A program made the translations under genes and the position numbers. The notes under the pieces were generated by a model. It was not told where the DNA came from, did no database searches, and saw only the letters and a list, made by a program, of their open reading frames with translations. Shown here piece after piece: positions 36,605 to 43,221 of a stretch of DNA of 64,000 bases. How positions within the stretch are numbered: the first letter of the stretch is position 1; each line of letters starts with the position of its first letter. Origin of the DNA: Desulfovibrio aminophilus DSM 12254 (GTDB lineage: Bacteria > Desulfobacterota > Desulfovibrionia > Desulfovibrionales > Desulfovibrionaceae); the NCBI RefSeq assembly GCF_000422565.1, contig NZ_KE383875.1, positions 343,545-407,544 of the forward strand. The letters are read 5' to 3'.

Positions 36605-36967
36605 CGTGACCTCCACATGGTTGTTGGCGCCTCCCCGCAACGGGGGGGCTCTGTCCCGTTCCTTCGCCTGAACGGCCCTGCCGCCCGACCCGCGAAATGA
36701 GACTCACGGCGGGAAGTCGCGGGTCGGCGGGCCCATTGCCGGGCCTTCCAAGAGACATGCCAACCGACCGGGAACGGCAACCAGCTTGAATCGTTTGATT
36801 CTATCCGCGAAAAATCCTGGCGGCCGCCAACCCGAGTTGGCAGGCTGCCAACCATTTCGTTTGCGGGCCGCGGCGCGGATCCGGTTCCCGAATGACGATG
36901 CGCGTGTCGGCGTCGGTGGGGTTCAGGCCCTCGCCTGAATTGGAAGTGGCGGAACGGAGGCGGAGAG
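36605..36967. other. Intergenic region upstream of the rhodanese operon
   Basis: No gene is seen in these 363 bases. The notable content is a set of TGCCAAC/GTTGGCA repeats at 36759-36852 (listed separately). No confident -35/-10 pair was found by eye, and no clear terminator follows the PEP-synthase-like gene that ends at 36968. Confidence 0.5.
36826..36852. repeat. Overlapping TGCCAAC/GTTGGCA inverted repeats, candidate operator
   Basis: GCCAAC (36826-36831), GTTGGCA (36836-36842) and TGCCAAC (36846-36852) form two overlapping dyads: GCCAAC-N4-GTTGGC and GTTGGCA-N3-TGCCAAC. A further TGCCAAC lies at 36759-36765. They sit 155-250 bases upstream of the rhodanese start, a place for an activator or repressor. 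Confidence 0.45.
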
Positions 36968-39556
36968 TCAGCCGGACAGCCCGGCGATGTCCTTTTCCAT
37001 CTTTTCGCGCAGCGGGCCGATCACGGCCTCGTTGCCCATGGCCATGTCCAGCTGGCGGGTGTGGATGACCACGTAGCCGAGCACGGCCACGCGATCCAGG
37101 GTGGCGGCCTTGTCCAGGCCTTCCAGACGGGCGAAGAGCGCATCCTCCCGCACCTCAACCCGGAAGTCCCGCTCCTCCAGGAGCCCGGCCACGAGCAGAG
37201 CGCGGCTCCGGCGACGCGGCAGGTCCGCGGCCCCGCCCTTGAACTGGAAGCTGACGTAATTTTCCTGGGGATCGTCCCCGGCCTGGGCCTCCACGGTGCA
37301 GAAGTGGAACCCGAAGCGGGACTGAAGATTGCAAAAATCCCTGGAGATCATGAAGTAATTTTTGACCGCGAAGGCGCTGGCCACGGTCGGCTCCAGCTCC
37401 GGGTTGCTGGCCGCGCCCGCCACCACGGCGAGGAAGCCCCGGGCGTCGGCCGCCGGGGGCCCGGCCCAGGGCACGGCGGTCATGCCTCGCCAGAGAGCGC
37501 GCATGGGCCCGGAGGCGATGCGCGTGATGTCCACGAAGCGGCCTTCCACCGGACCGTCGAAGCCGTCTTCAAGATCAATGACCCAATACTTGAGCTTGCT
37601 CTTGCCGCAGGTGAGCTGCTTGCTGAAGCCCTCCAGCCCCGCCTGTTCGCCCTCCAGGAACATCTCGCGCACGCTCTTTTCGTGGCAGAAACGGGTGATG
37701 TCGTGCAGGGTCCGGCAGTTCTCGGGCGTGAATTCCGGCGCGTCGGGGTCGATGAGGTTCAGGGGCACGACGTGGGCGCAGGCCCCGGCCAGGGCGGCAT
37801 GCACCGGGCTGCCCTCCATGAGGTTGCGCGGGGCCGGACGCAGGGCCAGCAACTCCTCGGCCCGGCCCGGATGCACGCGGCGGTTGTCCGCGTCCACCGT
37901 GACCTCGCCCGCGCCGTCCAGGGCCTCCAGCGCTCCCGCCACGCCGAGCAGAGCCGGAACGCCATACTCGCGGGCCACGTTGGCCAGGTGTCCGGCCGCG
38001 CTGCCCGCCTCGCAGACCACGGCCGCGGTCCGCGAGAGCAACGGGGCCCAGCGTGGATGGGCCTGGGCCGCCACGAGCACCGCGCCGTCCGGGAAGCGCA
38101 GGGCGTCGGCGTCCTTGCGCACCGCGAAGGCCGCGCCGCAGCCCACGCCCGGGGCCGCCGTGGTCCCGCCGGAGAGGAGCACGGGCAAGCCCGAGTCCGA
38201 AGGCGCGGCCTCCTCCCTCCGTCCGCTCTCGTGCAGGGGGCGGCTCTGCAGCAACACGATCCCGCCGTCCGGGGCCAAGGCGAACTCGATGTCCTGGGGC
38301 AGGCCGTAGAACTCCTCCATGTCCGCCGCCAGGGCCGCCACCCCCAGAACCTGGGCCTCGGTGAGCGAGGGCGCTCCGGCCTCTTCGGGCGGCACGTCCA
38401 CCAGGGCGATGCCCTGGGCCGGATCGCAGACGTACTTGGTGGGCTTGCGGGCCACCTCGGCGCGCGCCAGACGCATGGGCTCCCCGCGCTCGACCATGAA
38501 CACGTCCGGGTCGAAGCTGCCGTCCACCACGGCCTTGGGCAGACCATGCACGGCGTTGACCACCACGGCCCCGCCCCGGATGTCCAGGGGGTCGCGGCTG
38601 TAGGCCACGCCCCCGGCCTCGGCCCCGACCATGGCCATGCAGCCCACGCACATGGCCACGTCCTCGTCCGGGATGCCGCGCGTGAGCCGGTAGGTCATGG
38701 CCGTGAGGCCGTACTTGCTGGCCACGATCTCCTTGTACGTCTCCAAAATCTCGTCGCCGGGCACGTTCAGCTCGGACTGGTACTGTCCGGCGAAGGAGGC
38801 CCCCAGGGCGTCCTCGCCCACGGCGCTGCTGCGCAGGGCCACGCGCACCCCCTCCCCGGCCTGGACCTCCAAGCTCCGGTAAGCCTCCAAGATGGCCCGT
38901 TTCAGGTCGCCGGGCAGGGGCGCGGCCAGGATCAATCCCTGGAGCGCGGAGGACAGGGCGAACAGCTCGTCCAGACGGGAGGCGTCGGCGGTCTGGATGC
39001 GGCGGTCGATCTCGGCCTGGAGGTCGGAGGCCTCCATGAAGCGGCGGTAGCCGGAGGCCGTGACCGCGAAACCCGGAGGGATGCGCCGACCCAGGCGGCG
39101 GACGATCTCGCCCAGACTGGCCATCTTGCCGCCCACCTCGTCGGCCAGGTCCACCCCGGCCTCGGCCAGGGGCAGGACCAGGGGACCGGCGACGCCGCCG
39201 GAGTGGGGCTCCACGTGCGGGGCGATGGCGGCCTGGATCTCCTTGAGGCGCTCGAACAGGGCGTCGTAGCGCCCGTTGGCGAGAATCGAAAGCTGGCGGA
39301 CGATCTGAAAGACATTGGCGGCCGCACGGGCGCACTGGCCGCGCACGAAGGTCATGCCGAAGGGCTTCTGGCCGCGCAGGGCCTCTTCCATGGAGGCCAT
39401 GACGTCCAGGGCCGCGTTGTTGGCGGCCAGAAGACGACGGAAGCTCTCGCAACGGCCCCGGTACTCGGCGCGCAGGGCCTCCAGACGGGCGGGAGACGGC
39501 GGTTCGGGCCGCGAGCCGCGCAGGAGGTTGCCCAATGCCCGGAAAATGCCCGCCAT
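36968..39556 (-). CDS. PEP-synthase-like protein 1: ATP-grasp and phosphohistidine domains, no PEP/pyruvate barrel
   Basis: An 862-residue protein related to PEP synthase/pyruvate phosphate dikinase. Residues 1-125 are a helical domain not found in PpsA. Residues 128-440 are the PPDK N-terminal ATP-grasp (GGKMASLGEI, LRSSAVGEDALGASFAGQYQ, VGAEAGGVAYSRDP, DIEFALAPDGGIVLLQSRPL). Residues 455-560 are the swivelling phosphohistidine domain with His523 in AAGHLANVAREYGVPALLG. The last 290 residues do not look like the PEP/pyruvate TIM barrel and lack its catalytic Cys motif; they contain NYVSFQFKGGAAD at 766-778. It may phosphorylate an unknown partner. It is the last gene of the sigma-54 operon, 16 bases after the response regulator; a paralogue lies at 45751-48351. 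Confidence 0.82.
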   Translation of the reverse strand: MAGIFRALGNLLRGSRPEPPSPARLEALRAEYRGRCESFRRLLAANNAALDVMASMEEALRGQKPFGMTFVRGQCARAAANVFQIVRQLSILANGRYDALFERLKEIQAAIAPHVEPHSGGVAGPLVLPLAEAGVDLADEVGGKMASLGEIVRRLGRRIPPGFAVTASGYRRFMEASDLQAEIDRRIQTADASRLDELFALSSALQGLILAAPLPGDLKRAILEAYRSLEVQAGEGVRVALRSSAVGEDALGASFAGQYQSELNVPGDEILETYKEIVASKYGLTAMTYRLTRGIPDEDVAMCVGCMAMVGAEAGGVAYSRDPLDIRGGAVVVNAVHGLPKAVVDGSFDPDVFMVERGEPMRLARAEVARKPTKYVCDPAQGIALVDVPPEEAGAPSLTEAQVLGVAALAADMEEFYGLPQDIEFALAPDGGIVLLQSRPLHESGRREEAAPSDSGLPVLLSGGTTAAPGVGCGAAFAVRKDADALRFPDGAVLVAAQAHPRWAPLLSRTAAVVCEAGSAAGHLANVAREYGVPALLGVAGALEALDGAGEVTVDADNRRVHPGRAEELLALRPAPRNLMEGSPVHAALAGACAHVVPLNLIDPDAPEFTPENCRTLHDITRFCHEKSVREMFLEGEQAGLEGFSKQLTCGKSKLKYWVIDLEDGFDGPVEGRFVDITRIASGPMRALWRGMTAVPWAGPPAADARGFLAVVAGAASNPELEPTVASAFAVKNYFMISRDFCNLQSRFGFHFCTVEAQAGDDPQENYVSFQFKGGAADLPRRRSRALLVAGLLEERDFRVEVREDALFARLEGLDKAATLDRVAVLGYVVIHTRQLDMAMGNEAVIGPLREKMEKDIAGLSG

Positions 39557-39572
39557 GCCGGATCTCCGTCGG

Positions 39573-39944
39573 TCAGGTCAGCTTGCCGGATTTCTTCGCC
39601 GCGTCCTGGATCTTGAAGATGAGGTCGTTGATGGCCACGGGCTTGAGCAGATAATCGAAGGCCCCCAGCTCCATGCCCTCCACGGCCACCTCCATGTTGG
39701 CGTGGCCGGTGAGCAGGATCACCTCGATGTCCGGGGCCATTGCCTTGAGGCGGCGAAGGGTCTCGATGCCGCCCATACCCGGCATGCGCACATCCAGCAC
39801 CACCACGTCCACGGGGATCCTGGCCAGGGCCTCCAGGGCCGCCTCGCCGGTGGAGGCCGTGGTCACCTGGAAATTGCGCCGATCCAGGCGCTTGGTCATC
39901 AGCTCCAAAAACTCCGTCTCGTCGTCCACCAGAAGAATATGCAT
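39573..39944 (-). CDS. Single-domain response regulator (CheY-like receiver)
   Basis: Receiver domain of 123 residues, without an output domain. The acidic pocket (VDDE near 6-9), the phosphoacceptor Asp in VVVLDVRMPGMGG (near residue 51), the Thr in ILLTGHANME and Lys in LLKPVAI are all present, so it is probably phosphorylated. Start 39944 has GGAGGCGGAG upstream; a longer frame to 39998 adds no domain. No cognate histidine kinase is in the window. It lies 16 bases upstream of the PEP-synthase-like gene, its likely partner or regulator. Confidence 0.87.
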   Translation of the reverse strand: MHILLVDDETEFLELMTKRLDRRNFQVTTASTGEAALEALARIPVDVVVLDVRMPGMGGIETLRRLKAMAPDIEVILLTGHANMEVAVEGMELGAFDYLLKPVAINDLIFKIQDAAKKSGKLT

Positions 39945-40051
39945 GCGCTCCGCCTCCCGGGACGGGAAGGATTCCGTCTTTTCGGGCATCATAGACAAAA
40001 GGAGGGCGCGGCGTCCAGCCGCCGGAGGAAGGATCGGGGGATGGCGGGGCG

Positions 40052-40867
40052 TCAGCCCTGGCCGTTTCGCCGTCGCGCGAGCCCGGGGGCGTCCGAGCGG
40101 GCCACGAGAAATCCAGGCGCCAGGTCGATATTGAGGTCCACCTCGGCATGGGCCGCCTCGGGCCCCACCTTTTCCGCCACCAGATCGCCGACCACCTTGC
40201 CGGTTTTGTCCAGAAGCAGGAGCCGGTCGCCGTCATGCACGCCGTGGACGGAGCCCAGGCCGAAAATGATCTTCCAGGACTCCTTGTCGCGGGCCATCCG
40301 ATAGATGGGGCCCAGCCCGGCGGCCTGTTTGCGGCCGTCCTCGCGGTTGGAGAGCAGGAAGGAAACCCCGAGGCAACCGAGGCCCAGGGGCAGAAGAGAG
40401 AGAAAGACCCAGAAGGGTCGGATGCCCAGCCGCCGTTCGCAGAAGCTCGGCAGGTCCAGCCGCAGGGCCTCGGCGTCCGAGAACAGCCGCACCTGATAGA
40501 TGGTGGCGTCCTCGTCCGGGCTGCCGCCCTTGGGCATGACCCGCAGGAGGAACTCCCCCCCGGCCGCGCCCCGGCCCACGGTCAGTTCGCCGCGCCAGAT
40601 ACGGCCCTGCAGTTCCAGCAGCCGAACCTCGGCGTCATGGGTGCCGAGGCTGGTGTCCAGGTAGGTGGAGGCTTTTTCGGGATCGAAGTCGCGGATTTCC
40701 GCCAAGTCCTCGGGGGAGACGCTCAATTTGCCGCCGATGGCGATGGTCTGCCCGGCGGCGGCCCGGAAGAGCGTGTCCGAGCCGAAACCGCCGCGAAGGG
40801 TGTCGGCCGCGGCGAAGATGACCAGGAGAAAGATGCCGATGGCCAGCTTGTGGAAGACACTCCTCAC
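40052..40867 (-). CDS. Uncharacterised membrane protein of the sigma-54/TauE locus
   Basis: Protein of 271 residues with an N-terminal membrane helix (LAIGIFLLVIFAAADTL, about 7-24) and a second near 150-170 (FWVFLSLLPLGLGCLGVSFLL). The domain between them (about 25-148) is presumably periplasmic. The C-terminal 95 residues are cytoplasmic and contain the repeat-like GSVHGVHDGDRLLLLDKTGKVVGD, reminiscent of a small beta-barrel. I recognise no named family. It overlaps the small membrane-protein gene upstream by 4 bases and precedes the response regulator by 107 bases. Confidence 0.68.
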   Translation of the reverse strand: MRSVFHKLAIGIFLLVIFAAADTLRGGFGSDTLFRAAAGQTIAIGGKLSVSPEDLAEIRDFDPEKASTYLDTSLGTHDAEVRLLELQGRIWRGELTVGRGAAGGEFLLRVMPKGGSPDEDATIYQVRLFSDAEALRLDLPSFCERRLGIRPFWVFLSLLPLGLGCLGVSFLLSNREDGRKQAAGLGPIYRMARDKESWKIIFGLGSVHGVHDGDRLLLLDKTGKVVGDLVAEKVGPEAAHAEVDLNIDLAPGFLVARSDAPGLARRRNGQG

Positions 40868-41109
40868 GAAGCGGATCCGCCTTCCTCGTCGCCCGCCGGT
40901 TCACCGCGGCCGAAGCGCTTGATGAAGTGGCGGCAGACCAGGACAGTGACGATCGCCATGGGCACGTAGGTGCGCATGAAGATGGAGGTCAGGTGCAGCC
41001 GGTCGCCATGGGCTATGTAGAAGGTCAGGCAGAGCTCCAGAAGCAGGAGCACGTCCATGACCACGATGACGACCCGCTGGCGGGGGTTGATGCTTCCGAT
41101 GCTGCTCAT
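40864..41109 (-). CDS. Small two-helix membrane protein
   Basis: An 81-residue protein with helices near 13-33 (VVIVVMDVLLLLELCLTFYIA) and 45-62 (FMRTYVPMAIVTVLVC). The C-terminal tail is charged and acidic. There is no recognised family. The start at 41109 is preceded by AAGAGGAGAGC, and its stop overlaps the next gene by ATGA, so translation is coupled. Its conserved place between the periplasmic protein and the larger membrane protein suggests a structural part of the TauE-locus machinery. Confidence 0.66.
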   Translation of the reverse strand: MSSIGSINPRQRVVIVVMDVLLLLELCLTFYIAHGDRLHLTSIFMRTYVPMAIVTVLVCRHFIKRFGRGEPAGDEEGGSAS

Positions 41110-41197
41110 GCCTGCTCTCCTCTTGGGAGGGCCGGGCCGCCCGCCGGCGGTTGGAGGGGCGGGCGGCCCGGCAAGGGCTGGGGTTGGGGCGTGTTGA

Positions 41198-41536
41198 CTA
41201 CTTCTTCTTGCTCAGGTCCTGCTTGGTCACGTTCATGACCTTCACGGCGTGGTACTTGTCGTTGTCGGACGTGTAGGCGATGCGCAGGATGTCGCCCGGC
41301 TCGGGCGGGATGCCGATCTTGGCCTCGGACACGTCGAAGACCGTGACGGTGCCCGTGGGGGTGCCGTACTTGTTCTCCGGCGTGAAGTTGATGTCGTATT
41401 CCTCGATCTTGATGGTCTTGGCGGCCTTGTCGTTCTCGATGCACTTGCCTTGGGCCACCATGCCGGCCCAGGCGGCGGCGCACAGCAGAACCGTCAAGGC
41501 GAAGGCCGCTATGGAGGTCACAAACAGTCTCTTCAT
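41198..41536 (-). CDS. Small periplasmic protein of the TauE locus
   Basis: Exported protein of 112 residues with a Sec signal (MKRLFVTSIAAFALTVLLCAAAWA). The mature part is beta-rich: MVAQGKCIENDKAAKTIKIEEYDINFTPENKYGTPTG, with one Cys only. I recognise no named family. The last six residues are Lys/Ser-rich. It lies 25 bases after the TauE gene in the same operon, and 88 bases before the next one, so it could bind the anion that TauE moves. That link is inference. Confidence 0.7.
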   Translation of the reverse strand: MKRLFVTSIAAFALTVLLCAAAWAGMVAQGKCIENDKAAKTIKIEEYDINFTPENKYGTPTGTVTVFDVSEAKIGIPPEPGDILRIAYTSDNDKYHAVKVMNVTKQDLSKKK

Positions 41537-41561
41537 GGTGTCACTCCCGGTGCCTCGGCGC

Positions 41562-42599
41562 TCAGGCCGCGCTGTTATTGGCGTTTCTCTTTTCCCGCAG
41601 CTCGTTGGCCGCTCCGCTGATCATGACCCTCATGATCACGATGCAGATCACGGAGATGGCGCCGAGAATGATCACGGCCGAGGCGGCGTTGAACTTGAAC
41701 TGCTTGAGGATGATCGAAATCATGCAACAGAGCACGGCGCAGCCGAAGACGACGCGAATGCCGTAGCCCTTGGCGTACTTGGTGGCGATGGTGCCGATCT
41801 GGGCGCCCACGGCCGCGCCGGTGAGCATGACGAACACCGCGACCATCTCGATGCGGCCCTTCAGGGCATAGGTGAACGCGCCGTACAGGCCGGAGATCAT
41901 GACCTCGAAGAGGTCCGTGCCCACGGAGATGTGGGTCGGGCAGCCGATGAGGTAGATCAGGGCGGGCATGCGGAACAGGCCGCCGCCGATGCCCAGAAAG
42001 CCGGCCAGGATGCCGGTGACCAGGCTGACCAGGATGGGCAGCCAGAACGAGCAGGTGATGCCCGCGGCCTTGAAGTGCATCATGGGCGGGATGTTGATCT
42101 TATGCATGGTCTTGTACCAGGTGATGCCCTCGGTGCCGTGCTCGCCGGTGATGCCCTTCTTCTTCTTGTTCACGGCCTTGGCGTAGTCGTAGAAGACTAT
42201 CCAGGCGATGAGCAGGAGCAGAAACACGTAGGCCCAGCGGACCACGGAGCCGAGGTTGCCGAGACGCTCCAGGTGCATGACGATCTGGGCGCCGATTTCG
42301 ATGCCGATCATGGTGCCGGCCAGCATGACGAAGCCGAGCTTATAGTCCACGTTGCCGAACTTCGAGTGGCGCACCGTGGAGATCATGGACTTGCCCGCGA
42401 TGTGGGCCATGTCCGTTCCGATGGCGAAGGCCATGGGGAAACCCAGGATGTTCAGGCCCGGGGTCACCATCCAGGCGCCCGCCATGCCGAAGAAGCCGCC
42501 GATGACGCCCACGGCGAACCCGATGAGAACAAGTCCGGGCCAGAAGATGTTCACGCCCGCGATGGGCATGTGCATATACAACCATTCCATGCTGTGCAC
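41562..42599 (-). CDS. TauE/SafE-family membrane permease (sulfite/organosulfonate exporter type)
   Basis: Integral membrane protein of 345 residues with eight to nine helices in two repeats, each with the TauE pattern GVIGGFFGMAGAWMVTPGL (near residues 34-52) and AGFLGIGGGLFRMPALIYL (near 202-220). Family members move sulfite, sulfoacetate, thiosulfate or similar anions. It is second in the sigma-54 operon, between two small envelope proteins. In a sulfate reducer an anion of the sulfur cycle is the natural guess, but the direction and substrate are not shown by the sequence. Confidence 0.87.
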   Translation of the reverse strand: MHSMEWLYMHMPIAGVNIFWPGLVLIGFAVGVIGGFFGMAGAWMVTPGLNILGFPMAFAIGTDMAHIAGKSMISTVRHSKFGNVDYKLGFVMLAGTMIGIEIGAQIVMHLERLGNLGSVVRWAYVFLLLLIAWIVFYDYAKAVNKKKKGITGEHGTEGITWYKTMHKINIPPMMHFKAAGITCSFWLPILVSLVTGILAGFLGIGGGLFRMPALIYLIGCPTHISVGTDLFEVMISGLYGAFTYALKGRIEMVAVFVMLTGAAVGAQIGTIATKYAKGYGIRVVFGCAVLCCMISIILKQFKFNAASAVIILGAISVICIVIMRVMISGAANELREKRNANNSAA

Positions 42600-42621
42600 T
42601 CCTTGCGTTGGGCGTGTCGAA

Positions 42622-42921
42622 CTAGTGTTCCACGATGCTGCGCTTGGTCAGGTCCAAACCACAACGCGAGATTATGAAGTCCATCAGGAATCCCAGGAAA
42701 CCACCATAACCTGCGGTGAGGACCACCGCCCAGATGGCGTTAAGCAGCATATTCATGTTGTAGAGGTCCGCGAAGTAGTGCAGAACCACGTTCTTCACGA
42801 CCCGCGTGTCCGCCACGACCACGAGTTCGGAAGCGCCTCCACCGGCGGCCCAGACGAGCTGGGGCAGCACGGCCAGCAATGCCAGAATCAGGGGAAGAAC
42901 CTTCGCCGTTCTCGTCAGCAT
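42622..42921 (-). CDS. Small exported or membrane protein, first gene of the sigma-54 operon
   Basis: A 99-residue protein with a signal-like first helix (LPLILALLAVLPQLVWAAGGG), a short periplasmic part (ASELVVVADTRVVKNVVLHYFADLYNMN) and a second hydrophobic stretch (AIWAVVLTAGYGGFLGFLMDF, about 65-85). No family is recognised. Start 42921 is chosen for GGAGGG seven bases upstream; an upstream GTG-type extension to 42948 lacks a site. It lies 22 bases before TauE and about 125 bases after the predicted -24/-12 promoter start. Confidence 0.7.
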   Translation of the reverse strand: MLTRTAKVLPLILALLAVLPQLVWAAGGGASELVVVADTRVVKNVVLHYFADLYNMNMLLNAIWAVVLTAGYGGFLGFLMDFIISRCGLDLTKRSIVEH

Positions 42922-43221
42922 CACAAACCCTCCAGTGTTTCCATCCATTCCCTTTCAAACCAGTGCCGGGAGTCGTCCCGACGCTCCCTCCAGGCTCCGG
43001 GGAGGGAGAACCGGGAAAAAATCCCCGGGCGGTGGCCCTGCCTGAACTCGCAACAAAGCAACCTCCATGCCAAAGACAGGACCGCGCAACAGAACCCTAA
43101 CCGACTGAAATACAAAAAAATTTATTTATATTGACTTTGGCGAGGATTTGCGAGAATCGTGACCAGGCTTGTGAAAAATAACACGCTAGATCAAGGCCGG
43201 AACCTTCGCTCGGAGATCGCA
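42922..43221. other. Divergent control region of the sigma-54 locus
   Basis: About 300 bases between the TauE operon and the activator gene. It contains the -24/-12 element (43057-43072). Two hairpins fall in the minus-strand leader: CGGGA-GTCG-TCCCG at 42967-42980, and CTCCCTCC / GGAGGGAG at 42984-43008. A notably AT-rich stretch spans 43100-43135. AT-rich DNA upstream of a -24/-12 promoter suits IHF-type bending; activator sites are not identified. Confidence 0.6.
43057..43072 (-). promoter_or_regulatory. Sigma-54 (-24/-12) promoter of the TauE/PEP-synthase-like operon
   Basis: The minus strand reads TGGCATG-N4-TTGCT, one mismatch from the RpoN consensus TGGCACG-N4-TTGCW, with GG and GC dinucleotides at the required spacing. 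Transcription would start near 43046, giving a 125-base leader. The divergent neighbour encodes a sigma-54 activator. Confidence 0.8.

Noticed and set aside
36968..39556. Calling the two large ATP-grasp proteins phosphoenolpyruvate synthase (ppsA)
   Set aside because: Only the first two catalytic domains match. The PEP/pyruvate barrel is not recognisable, so the enzyme name would mislead.
43129..43158. Possible second -24/-12 promoter (TTGGCGAGGATTTGC) for the activator gene
   Set aside because: GG and GC are one base too close for RpoN spacing, and the -24 block is a poor match.
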